This document shows, in pieces, positions 22,517-33,107 of a DNA stretch of 64,000 bases (its first letter is position 1; every line of letters begins with the position of its first letter). The notes beneath the pieces are model-generated. The model did not search any database. It worked only from the letters and a program-made list of their open reading frames with translations, and was not told the DNA's origin. A program made the translations under genes and the position numbers. This stretch comes from Magicicada septendecula (Eukaryota > Arthropoda > Insecta > Hemiptera > Cicadidae), in the NCBI GenBank assembly GCA_034769895.1, contig CM068372.1, positions 434,871,458-434,935,457 on the forward strand, in the 5' to 3' direction.

Positions 22517-23131
22517 ATATATGTATATATTTTAATTCCTAATCTTATATTTCAGTTCAATTGATATGCTAATTTTAACACTAACTCGTGTTCAGTGAAT
22601 TTTGATGTGTTTAATATCTACCATAATTGGTGTCTTACCTGTCTTTGTGTATCAATATTCCAAAGCAGCAATATTCAAACGAATCTTATATTGTTCACAA
22701 ATTGTTCACTTGTCTTAATCATGTGGCAGCAGAATCTTGAAAATGTTTATTTACTAAGCAAGCTACTCTGTCAGTTATATTATTGCCTATCAATTCCATT
22801 TATCGTTCAATATTCAGATTGAATTCAGTTTGATTGTTCTTCAATCCTTAAATATTAAAGTACTGCTCTCTTCCGTATGTGTAGGATGCAGAATCATCTG
22901 CACCAGTCTTCTCTTTATTTCCATTCTAAGATTTTCTACTTCAATGTGTAAATCTTTGTAGAATGTATTTATTTGATTTGGATAGTCCTTTGTTGTTTTG
23001 GTAGATGATAGCAGTTTCCAATGAGTACTTCTGACTGCTATCACTTGTGTCTTACTCATGTATTCACGTACTCTTTTACTGACTTAAAATCACACACACA
23101 GAGCTTAAAATGAACAGGTGTTCACTTTTAC
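22517..23131. other. unassigned DNA
   Basis: No element end or conserved frame. A 72-codon minus frame at 22841-23059 (opens MSKTQVIAVRSTHWKLL) has no recognised motif. Confidence 0.45.
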
Positions 23132-23260
23132 AAGCTACAGCTTGTAAGCTTTCCCTGCACATACACATAGCACTACTTAAAACTATTTTTAACAACTACT
23201 CTATATTAATTATTTACAAAAATTCTAGTGTGGTTAAATATGGAAATGTGTTTGTGTGCA
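23132..23260 (+). repeat. dispersed repeat, copy 2 (copy 1 at 12031-12160)
   Basis: Aligns with 12031-12160. It lies about 250 bp upstream of the zinc-finger exon, again next to a short CA tract. Confidence 0.65.
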
Positions 23261-23484
23261 TGCACACCATTCACCATTCATTTATATACAAATTTGCTTA
23301 TAAAAGTTACTGTTCTTCCTATGAAGAGTAATGCAATACTGTAAGGGTAATGTTATTACTATTATTATTATGCATTACATAGGGTAAGGTTAATTTTTGC
23401 AAGCCGAAAGCTACATCACAGGTAGAACATGATTTTTGACACTAGTTTCTACTGCTTCAGTGTTCCAATTATGAATTATTACAG

Positions 23485-24444
23485 TTGTGTATTCATTTGT
23501 TCCAGTGTTACTTATTTACACATATGAATAATATCTGTGAAGGAAAGGATTCTACTCTGGATTGTGAACTATATACGGGAAAGTCAATTCAGAATACTCT
23601 AGGAGACCATCTGTCACCACACAAGTTAATACATTCTGGCATTAAGAAGTACCAGTGCGATGTTTGTTCAAAATCATTTACTCAATCAAGCAGTTTGTCG
23701 CAACACAAGTTAATACATTCTGGAATTAAGAAGTACCAGTGCGATGTTTGTTCAGAACCATTTACTGATTCAAGCACTTTGTCAAGACACAAGTTAATAC
23801 ATTCTGGCATTAAGAAGTACCAGTGCGATGTTTGTTCGAAATCATTTACTGCTTCAAGCACTTTGTCAAGACACAAGTCAATACATTCTGGTATTAAGCA
23901 ATACCAGTGTGATGTTTGTTCAAAATCATTTACTCAATCAGGCAGTTTGTCACAACACAAGTTAATACATTCTGGAATGAAGAAATACCAGTGCGATGTT
24001 TGTTCAAAATCATTTACTGATTCAAGACACAAGTTAATACATTCTGGCATTAAGAAGTACCAGTGCGATGTTTGTTCAAAATCATTTACTGATTCAAGAC
24101 ACAAGTTAATACATTCTGGCATTAAGAAGTACCAGTGCGATGTTTGTTCAAAATCATTTACTTATGCAAGCAATTTGTCACAACACAAGTTAATGCATTC
24201 TGGCATTAAGAAGTACCAGTGTGATGTTTGTTTAAAATCATTTTCTCAGTCAAGCAATTTGTCACAACACAAGTCAATACATTCTGGCATTAAGAAGTAC
24301 CAGTGCGATGTTTGTTCAAAATCATTTACTTATGCAAGCAATTTGTCGGAACACAAGTTAATACATTCTAGCATTAAGAAGTACCAGTGCGATGTTTGTT
24401 CAAAATCATTTACTGATTCAAGCAATTTGTCACAACACAAGTAA
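23485..24444 (+). CDS. C2H2 zinc-finger protein exon, ten fingers
   Basis: Ten tandem C2H2 fingers with linker HSGIK, each about 84 bp, of the type KYQCDVCSKSFTQSSSLSQH. Such arrays bind DNA and usually act as nuclear regulators. Possible splice acceptors end at 23484 and 23505; the first ATG is at 23524, so the start may be on an upstream exon not visible here. Fingers 5 and 6 each lack four residues (8 instead of 12 between the second Cys and first His), so their fold is doubtful. The last finger ends HK then TAA, where the repeat normally reads TTA, losing its second His; decayed fingers continue downstream. Either a gene shortened by a nonsense change or a young pseudogene. It is the only host-type coding region I recognise. 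Confidence 0.7.
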   Translation: MCIHLFQCYLFTHMNNICEGKDSTLDCELYTGKSIQNTLGDHLSPHKLIHSGIKKYQCDVCSKSFTQSSSLSQHKLIHSGIKKYQCDVCSEPFTDSSTLSRHKLIHSGIKKYQCDVCSKSFTASSTLSRHKSIHSGIKQYQCDVCSKSFTQSGSLSQHKLIHSGMKKYQCDVCSKSFTDSRHKLIHSGIKKYQCDVCSKSFTDSRHKLIHSGIKKYQCDVCSKSFTYASNLSQHKLMHSGIKKYQCDVCLKSFSQSSNLSQHKSIHSGIKKYQCDVCSKSFTYASNLSEHKLIHSSIKKYQCDVCSKSFTDSSNLSQHK

Positions 24445-25170
24445 ATATATTCTGGCTTTCGCAAGTAGCAGTGCTATGTTTGTCAAAATCATTTACCCAT
24501 TCAAGCAATGTGTCAAAACACAAGTTAATGCATTCTGGCATTAAGAAGTACCAGTGAGATGTTTGTTCAAAATCATTTTCTCAGCCAGTAGTGTGTCAAA
24601 ACCAGTTATTACATTCTGGAATGAAAAAGTACCAGTGTGATGTTTGTTCAAAATCATTTTCTCAGGCAGTTTGTCAAAACATAAGTTATTACATTCTGGC
24701 ATTAGGAAGTCCTGGTGAGATGTTTGTTCAAAATTATTTACTGAGTCAGGCGAGTGGTCAATTCACAAGTTAATACATTAAGGCATTAAGAAATACCAGT
24801 GTGATGTCTGTTCAAAATCATTTTCTCAGGCAGTTTGTCAAAACACAAGTTATTACATTCTGGCATTAGGAAGTCCTAGTGAGATGTTTGTTCAAAATTA
24901 TTTTCCGAGTCAGGTGAATGGTCAGTTCACAAGTTAATACATTATGGCATTAAGAAATACCAGTATGATGTTTGTTCAAAATCATTTATTTATGCAAGCA
25001 ATTTGTCAGAACAATACTTTCTGGCATTAAGAAGTACCAGTGCGGTGATTGTTAAAAATCATTTACTACATCAGACAGTTTGTAAAAACACAACTTAATA
25101 CATTGTGGCATTAAGAAGTACCTGTGAGTTGTTTCTACAAAAGTGTTTAATTTGGCATAGCCTGTTGTAT
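24445..25170 (+). pseudogene. decayed 3' extension of the zinc-finger array (~9 units)
   Basis: The 84-bp finger unit continues after the stop codon with indels and stops (QCDVC becomes Q-stop-DVC in several units). A two-finger block is duplicated with a 164-bp period (starting about 24661 and 24825); both copies share the same stop in a unit reading aggaagtcct-g-tgagatg, so the duplication followed the loss of coding. Confidence 0.8.
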
Positions 25171-26213
25171 TATAAATAACATATGCTGGCATTAATTAAT
25201 AACAGTGATGTTTATAACAAGATTTTCTGTTTGTACATTTTGAGTGTAAATTAATCAATTATACTATTACGAACCATTACTGTGTGGTATGTAAGAATAG
25301 TTTCTATTGCCCAAGAAGTTTTAGCAATGTAATAAAACTTATCAATATGTTTTTAAACAGAAACCCTTAAGCATAATTACACAAATAAATTAACATATGT
25401 TGTCATATTGCCACTGTAAATATGTAATGTGTCTATGATATTTGGCACTACAAAACAGTAATGAAATTTGTAACAAAATTTTACCTTTTGCCTTACAAAT
25501 TAAAATCATTAAATTATTTATTGTAATTTAGTGTAAAATTATTGATACACATTTATCCTGTAATTCAATTTATCACTATATGAGTTACAGTGATATTTGT
25601 ATGTTTAGTTGAAATTATTTGTAATTCTTTGTTTCTTGTCATACATAAATTATACTTCTCACACAAGATTTTTGTCCGGCTGCTACAGCCTTCACGATGA
25701 CAGTCCTGGAGTCTTAACACATTGCATTATTGCTTGGCAAAATGATTCACACGGTTATGTCCCCTAAGTTAATGTGGCTTGGCATTTCACACCTTGCAAG
25801 TTGTACTTAAAGCGCATAGGTTATTTCATCTAGCAGATTTCCGATTGCTGCATGCATACTGTTTCTTTACAATTCAACAATAGTTTAGTGCATTACTGAC
25901 AGATGGCATTTGTATCTCAAAATTGCTAATTTCTGATGCTTTACAGGTCAATGTTTGTAACGGCTCCTTGTTGTGAACTACACATTTGGTATAGTATTGG
26001 CTTGTGCAGTGTTTGAATTTTTGAATAATTTTTTTTTTTGTAATTTTATATTACAAAGTAACTGATAACTTCTTGACTGAAGATAATATATTATGGTAAT
26101 TTAATTTCAAATGTGGATCTGAATTGAGTAATGTAGAAAATGAAGAGACATTTTGATCTGACAATACAAGTAAGGCTACATAATTTGAGGTTACTTCATC
26201 TCGCTGTTTATAC
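25171..26213. other. unassigned AT-rich DNA
   Basis: Possible 3' flank of the finger array; no element or gene signal found. Confidence 0.45.
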
Positions 26214-26840
26214 CAGGGTTCCCAACTGGTGGTATGCATATCACTAGTGTGGTACACCGAGGGATCCAAGGTGGTACGCAAGAAGACCTAGCTAGGGAAA
26301 AAGTATTTACTTAAAAAAGTAAATAAAATTTTATGTTCAAAACAATATATTTTTATCTGACATTGATGTCTTTAATACCTTTTATGTCAAGTTATGTTTG
26401 AGAAAGTGCATTTATTTGATGAACTCATTTATGTTACAAGCTAATAGAGGAACAGAATGTCTATTAAGTGATTTAAGGTTAAAAATAACATCAATCAAAC
26501 CTGACATTAACTCTTGGGTACAAAATAAGTGGTAGGAAGTTTCACTGTAATTATTTTTTTTTTAGTAGATTTGTAATGAAAGTAATCAACTGTTTTTTGA
26601 AAAACTACTTTCTTATAGCATAGAACCAACCTGAAATTAGTTTTAAGAATCAGACCCCGTTTTGTAAATTCTGTGTATTGTATTTAATAATTATACATAA
26701 CTGGCAATAATAAGATATGATATTTGCGTTTTATCAAGTTTTTTTATTGAAAGAACCCAATAAACTTTAAGCTCTGGTTGTAAATGAAATAAACGCGGAA
26801 GACCAAAGTCATGTGGGTTCAGAAATATTAGGAACCACTG
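26214..26840. mobile_element. non-autonomous hAT-type element (627 bp)
   Basis: Left end CAGGGTTCCCAACTGG; right end, reversed, CAGTGGTTCCTAATATTT. The flanking 8-mers GTTTATAC (26206-26213) and GTTTATGT (26841-26848) match at 6 of 8, as expected for an aged hAT target duplication. No coding content. Confidence 0.75.
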
Positions 26841-27123
26841 GTTTATGTTTAATATATGCATTAGTGACTGCAATTTCTTTTAATTAATTTTACAAATTAC
26901 TTTATATTGTTTACAATTTTATTGTTTAGTTTGAGTAGATTTTATTTGCTATTTGTATAACCATTGTATACACATGCATTCTGTGATTAACTGTTTATGA
27001 GTTATGACTGTTTTAATAACAAAATATACACTACATTCTTAGGTGTTTGCTGAACATTTTCTGAAAACAAACGAATTTGACCTTAGGAAGGAATATACAC
27101 AAACCGACTTAAACACAACTTTA
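26841..27123. other. short unassigned spacer
   Basis: AT-rich; nothing recognised. Confidence 0.4.
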
Positions 27124-27125
27124 TA

Positions 27126-28018
27126 TGAGGGGGTACCCAAAAATAACCGGAATAGTGCTGCGATTGGCGGATCTTACGTAGTATGCAATTCTCCTGCTAG
27201 GTGAGCATAGCGCAACTTGTTCCGAGTTCAGTGCCGTCATTGTTGTTGCCTGGGAAGGTTGTGTCCGGTCACAGTAATTCGTTTTGTAAAAGCAGTTTCG
27301 CTTGCTCCTCGTTTTTTATCATGGCAGATTTAAGTGAACTGTGAAATTTTGCTTCCTGCTTGGGAAAAACGCTGCAGATACTGTTGTGATGTTGAAAACA
27401 GCTTACAAGGATAGTGCTATGGGAAAAACTCAAAAGTGTACCAATGGTTTTCTCATTTTAAAGAAGGTGAAATGTCAATAATTGATGACAAACCTCGTTC
27501 TGGACATCCATCAACTTCCAGAATTGACGAAAATGTTGAAAAAGTTTATGCAATTATGCTTGAAGACCGACAACAGACCATTGAAGAGATTAGTAAGTTC
27601 TCTGGAATAACTTGGAGCTCGTTCAGCGAATTTTGTCAGAAGATTTGGGGATGAGAAGGGTCACTGCAAAAATTTGCATTTCAGTGCACCAGTTTTTAGC
27701 AACAAACAACATGACTCCCTTTCCCCACGCCCCTTACTCACCTGACCTCACTCTGCGATTTCTTCTTGTTTCCGCAAATGAAGAGGGACATGAAAGGACA
27801 TTTTGACGACGTGGAAGCAGTAAAGAAAAAACGAGGCAGGAGCTGTTGGCCATCAAAAACAGACGAATTTGGAAAATGTTTCCAGGAATGGGATCGCAGA
27901 TTGGACGAATGTATTAAGTGTAATGGTGAGTACTTTGAAGGTGATAAGGTTGTTTTGTAAAAAAAATTAAATACATAGCTTTAAAAAAAAATTCCTGTTA
28001 TTTTTGGGTACCCTCTTG
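27126..28018 (+). mobile_element. mariner remnant B (893 bp, internally deleted)
   Basis: Flanked by TA on both sides (27124-27125, 28019-28020). TIRs TGAGGGGGTACCCAAAAATA and, from the other end, CAAGAGGGTACCCAAAAATA. Same family as 1-725 and nearly the same internal deletion, with 11 more bases lost at the junction. Confidence 0.92.
27321..27960 (+). pseudogene. mariner transposase, deleted
   Basis: It starts at MADLSE (ATG 27321). A short deletion then breaks the frame, and the second HTH follows at 27436-27654 (KPRSGHPSTSRIDENVEKVY). After TAKI the sequence jumps to HQFLATNNMTPFPHAPYSPD; a further slip destroys the CDFFLF motif with the third catalytic Asp. The C-terminus is readable at 27766-27960 (MKRDMKGHFDDVEAVKKK to YFEGDKVVL). 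Two of the three catalytic Asp residues are deleted. Confidence 0.85.
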
Positions 28019-28143
28019 TATACTTACTTTTTATAAATTGTAAATTATATATTTACTTTTCATATTTATGAACATTATTCTTGGTCTTCTAATAAATATA
28101 AATAATATTTTCTACTATTATTTATGTATTTACTTTGTATATA

Positions 28144-30385
28144 CAGTGAAACTTCGTTAATTCGAACTTCAAGGGGAAAGGAAAAAAATTCAAATTATCC
28201 AAAATTCGAAATAACCAACACCATACGGAACAATACTGTAAGTTCAAATTTTTTGTTAAGTACTGCAACAGAAATAATGTACGTTAATTGCACAGAAGAA
28301 ACTAATTTATTTCAGTAATAAAGTGAGTAATTTTGCAGGGTATTACTCAAAAATTGTATTACATGAACCAACATTTATAAAAGAATTACCTGTACCCCAA
28401 AAATGTGTAATCTTCGTTTGTTTTTGTTTTTTTAGTTGTAAACACTGAATAAAATCTTATTCACTCACAGCACAAAAAATTTCGTTATTAACATTGGACT
28501 GAGCTTCGATGAATCGTTTTAAGTCCGCGATCATTGAAACTGCCTCAGAAGTGGATGGAATCGGTTTCTCTGGTTGAAGGTCTTCTTCTGCTTCAGAAGA
28601 TCCCTGCGTATTTTTCATCACTTCGAGAATTTCCCCATCCGTCAGAGTTCCACAGATGGCAACGTCAGCATCGACATTTAAATACGCTTCGTAGCTTACA
28701 TCAACATTTAAATCTTCCCAGCCATCTGGTGTATTTTCTTCAGGATGGTTCCAATCAGTATTTGTAGAGTTTGCAACTTCATTTGCTTCATCATTTCTGA
28801 TCTTGAAACCAGCGACCCTGAAACAGTGTGCTATCGTCTAGGCTTAACTTTGTTCCATGCATTATGTATCATATGAGCAGCGTCCAATACGTTAATTGAT
28901 TTTTTGTTTGGTACTCCGAAGATTTTCATAACCTGTCGACGATAAAAATGTTTCAGATTCTTAATAACCCCTTGGTCCATAGGCTGAACAACTGAGGTCA
29001 TGTTAGCCGGAAAGTATTCAATTTTAATCCATGTTAGCAATGGAAGGTTGTTGTGGGCCGTGCAGTTGTTGATAAACAACAAAATTTTTCTCTTTTTCCG
29101 ACCAAGTTCTTTGTCAAGATTCAGAAGCCATTTTTCAAACAATGCAGCTGTCGTCCAAGCTTTTTTATTGGCTTCGTAAGTTACCGGTAAACTTCTTTAG
29201 ACTTAAAACATCTCGGCTTTGCTGCTTTGCCAATCATTAAAAGCGGTAATTTTTCTGACCAATCCATATTTGACCCTATCAAAATTGTCAACCTTTCTTT
29301 ACTATTCTTTCCCCCACTGCACTTTTCGTTTTTAAATGAAAATGTTTTGTTTGGTAAACACTTAAAAAATAGCCCTGTTTTGTCGACATTAAAGATATTT
29401 TTTGGCTGGTAATTTTCGATAGTTTTCGCTAATTCAGCATGCCACTCATCTACTAAATGTCCGCTCACTGATCCGCTCTCACCACAAACATTTCAAAAGA
29501 AATCTCATTTCTGTCATTAAAACCCGCAAACCAACCGGTACTTGCCTTAAAATCCCGAATGCCCAATCCCTCTGCGAATTCTGCTTTTGCACGGATTATT
29601 GGTCCACTTAAAGGAATGTTTTGGTCATGAGTTTGTTTGAACCACTTTAAAACACAATCGTCCACTGCAGGATAATCTGCTGTTCTTACCCGCTTTCGAT
29701 TTTTCCCGTTTTTTTTATTCCAGTTTTCCATAAGTGTTTTTATTTTTTAAGAAAGACGACAGAGTGTTCGGTAAAATTCCGTATTCTTTTGCAATGTCAC
29801 ATTTTCGTTTTGCTCCCCGTTCCACATCTTGTATCACTTTAACTTTTTCGTCTAAAGTTAAACTCTTGAACAGGCCGCGCTTAGCCATTGTTAAACTGAA
29901 CGTAACCTCTAGAATGCACGTAAGCTCTAATTGTAGCCAAAACACTACTGTAGTTTTAAAATTAAATCGAACAACACGATTTTGACAGCACGCAATTAAA
30001 TCGAGCAGCACACCTTACGCACTATTCAACTGTACTGTAACATTACTGACTTAACTCTGTTTTGGTAGGGGAAATTCCAAACTACCCTGTGGGTACAGTA
30101 TTGTGTACAGAGCAAGTTTGGAATTCCCTACATTACTCATGTGATTACAGTTAGGTATAACGGTACCTACACCTATTGTGTATGACTGTATTGTGTCTGT
30201 TTTCAACCAAAACGAAAGCAAACACTCCGAGCTAAGCGAACATTTTAACCTTTGTCTTTGAAAAAAACTTCGAATTATCCAAACGAAATATTTTTTACTT
30301 CGAATTAGGCATGCCATTTTTATAAGAGTTTAAATACGTTTTTCAAGGGGAATAGCAGTTTATTCGAATTAACCAAGTTTCACTG
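28144..30385 (-). mobile_element. Tigger/pogo transposon, full length but broken
   Basis: TIR CAGTGAAACTTCGTTAATTC at 28144 and, from the other end, CAGTGAAACTTGGTTAATTC at 30385, flanked by TA on each side (28142-28143, 30386-30387). Subterminal TTCGAATTATCC-like motifs recur near both ends. 2242 bp, the normal size for a complete Tigger. Confidence 0.93.
28457..29888 (-). pseudogene. Tigger-like transposase (CENP-B/DDE_1)
   Basis: Begins MAKRGLFKSLTLDEKVKVIQ (ATG 29888), the CENP-B N-terminal HTH; RVRTADYPAVDDCVLKWF and the following region form the second DNA-binding part. The DDE_1 domain shows NVDKTGLF, LLFINNCTAHN and VQPMDQGVIKNLK. The second motif is normally DNCTAH: its catalytic Asp is Asn here. 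NVDETG has become NVDKTG with the catalytic Asp kept. Frame breaks lie near 29720, 29465, 29160, 28830 and 28548. The acidic C-terminal tail ends at the stop at 28457-28459 (FIEAQSNVNNEIFCAVSE). Confidence 0.88.
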
Positions 30386-31440
30386 TATTTATATAGATTA
30401 GGAATAGGTATGCTGGAACAACAGTTACAAAGTTGAGGAGCCAAAATAAATTAATACAGCTTTCAGTGTGGGCTTCATGGGGTGGTTACATGAAATGAAC
30501 AATATTTTTGCAATAATTGTCATATGTGCCTAGTGTCAAGACCAAGAATTACTGACTACTGGAGTACAGATGTTATGTTAGGCTCTTCTTTTGCTGGAAA
30601 GATATTTTTTCCATTTACTTTATGCTGCATTTAAATGATAAAAGTAAGTACATTGCAAGAGGTCAATCCACCCAAGGTTCTAATAATTAGACCATTTTAT
30701 TACATTAACATTAGCATTAGAACATTATAAAATGTTCTAAAGGTAGTTTTTATCCAAGTGGAAACCTCACAATTGATAAAGGAATGTGCCCATTCAGGGC
30801 AGATGTATATGTATATAAGTGTGTGTGTGTGTGTGTGTGTGCATGTGCGTGTGTGTGCGTGCACGCATCAATTGAAATAACTGTCAGCAGTGGAACGAGA
30901 TATAAAAAAAACTTGTTTCTGTTCAGTAAACACAAGGGTGATGTTGATTAAGAAATACTAAATATACATTTTTATAAAACTGTATTGTTTTTTAAATTAC
31001 AAAGAGTATAAAGAAACGAACTTTAATTACAGAAAAGATCTGTGAATTGTTTCGCTGGTAGGGCAAAGGGCCACTGGAAAAAAACAAGTTCAGAAGGGGG
31101 GTAAAAGGTTGATAAATGCTGATCTACTCCTGTTTTCACTATTTACTAGACAGTGTAAGGAAAGCATTGTGAATGTAATTCAAATAGAGTTTTCACTTAT
31201 GTTAGCCTGACTGAAACTGTTGTGAGCTCAAATTCATAGTTACTGTGTTGGAAAATAAGAATATTATGTACATAAAATTAAACAATGTATACTTAAGAAT
31301 ACAATGGATAGTTATTTTACAAAAAACATGGACAAACAAAAAAACAGCTGAAAAACATTATTTTGAACACCTAAATGCATACGAGAAAACAGAAATATAT
31401 AAATCTAATTTGGCCACACAATGGGCAATAATCTAATTTG
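30386..31440. other. unassigned DNA with a GT tract
   Basis: (GT)n-rich tract at 30819-30862; otherwise no signal. Confidence 0.5.
30819..30862. repeat. (GT)n microsatellite, interrupted
   Basis: 22 bp of pure GT followed by GCATGTGCGTGTGTGTGCGT. Confidence 0.95.
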
Positions 31441-32108
31441 GCAATAACCCCTCGGGTAGAGGCAACAATCAATTCTCACTGAAACTGCAAACAAACAAAG
31501 CCATTCTACTGTCCACCGCTGTCTGCATGACAACTGACCATGCCGGTAGGAAGCACCTAGTAAGGATTTTATTGGACTCAGGATCGCAAGCTAACTTCTG
31601 CACCATGAGTTTCGCACGTCGCATGGGTCTAAAACTAACTAAATCTCAATTACCCATCACCGGTATAAACAATTCCTTATCTCAAGCTGACTTCAGTACA
31701 AGGGTAAGGTTGTATTCTCGTTATAAGAATTTTAGTTTGAACGTGCATTGCGCTGTGCTTCCCAGCATTACGAATAATCTTCCTGCGGAATCATTTGATA
31801 TCTCATCCCTAAATATACCAAAAGGCATATTCCTAGCTGACCCGCAACTGAAATTTTCTTCGCAAATCGACATATTGCTCGGTGCCCAGTATTATTTACA
31901 ATTAATTGAACCTGTCAAATTTATCCGCGGCCCACACTTTCCCATAATACAGGAGACAAAATTGGGATTCATTCTCGCGGGTAACTTCCCCTTTAATGTC
32001 GACATGACAAAGCCTGTCTCGTCATTCATAGCATGCGAGGACAATAATGCCATTTCCTCGCAATTAAAGGCACTTGGAGGACGTTGCTGCTCGTGCTCCC
32101 TCGGTTGA
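31441..32108 (+). pseudogene. BEL/Pao protease (DUF1758-like)
   Basis: The open frame starts upstream of the Met at 31527. AILLSTAVCMTTDHAG leads into RILLDSGSQANFCTMSFA, with the DSG active site of retropepsin-like BEL proteases. IDILLGAQYYLQLIEP and GFILAGNFP complete the domain. The frame closes at 32108 after a frameshift around 32080; the neighbouring frame continues into the RT. The domain itself looks intact. Confidence 0.85.
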
Positions 32109-33107
32109 GGACTCGGAATGCGAAAGTCATTTTGTGGCGAACACCTTCCGTAATAATGATGGTAGATTTGTCGTATCCCTACCACGCAGGTTACACAATT
32201 CTCATTTGGGCGATTCTCTTCCCGGAGCTATCCGCAGATTTCAATCACTGGAACTCAAGTTCAAGCAGAACCCTGCCCTTCATAAGGACAATAGTACATT
32301 CATACATGAATATTTAACTCTTGGTCACATGTCTTTACTTGATGCTTACGATTTGTCAGTTAACCAGTCAGACACCTTTTATTTACCGCACCATTCGGTG
32401 TTTAAAGGCTCTAGTATAACTACCAAATTGCGAGTTGTTTTCGACGGCTCTGCCAAAACAAATAATTTGTCCTTGAACGACACATTGATGGTTGGTCCTA
32501 CGGTCCAGCAAGATCTTTTTTCGATTATGTCTCGGTTTCGTACTCACCGATATGTCCTCATGTCGGACATAGCCCAGGAAAACAAATCTCAACACCCTGT
32601 AGCTTGTTCAGCTATCGCAAACGATTTCTATGTGGACGATCTCATGACCGGTTCAGATAACCCGCACATCCTATCTAAAATGAAATCCGACATCACAGAT
32701 TTATTAAGCCAATACGGTTTTACTTTGTACAAGTGGTTTTCCAATGATCAAACCATTCGCACGCCCATTCTTCCCTCGACTTAAGCAAAAATCAAACTGT
32801 ACGAACTTTGGGTATTCAGTGGGACATTGACGAAGATAGTTTCGTATATAGTTTCCAAAGACGTGTAAAAGTGGAGGTATTCGACAAGAGAAGGGTATTA
32901 TCACTTATCGCAGGAATTTACGACCCTTTGGGACTCATCGGCCCGGTTACATTTTGGTGTAAGCATTTCATGCAGATATTGTGGTTAACCGGTACAAGTT
33001 GGGACGAACCCGTATCAGACTCATTATCTAATCAGTGGGTAGAGCTTTATTCTCAGCTGATTTCCGACACTTACTTTAAAATTCCAAGGTCTAAAGAGTT
33101 TAAATAA
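32074..33107 (+). pseudogene. BEL/Pao reverse transcriptase, palm deleted
   Basis: From ECESHFVANTFRNNDGRFVV (RT entry) through YLPHHSVFKGSSITTKLRVV and FDGSAKTNNLSLND to YVLMSDIA (motif A). Then about 100 residues including motif B are missing, and the sequence resumes at VACSAIANDFYVDDLMTG (motif C). A one-base slip near 32780 moves the connection region (GIYDPLGLIGPVTFWCK) into the frame 32808-33107. The palm deletion abolishes polymerase function. Confidence 0.85.

Noticed and set aside
23485-25170. CRISPR-like regular repeats
   Set aside because: The 84-bp units are C2H2 finger codons with no unique spacers, in a eukaryotic context.
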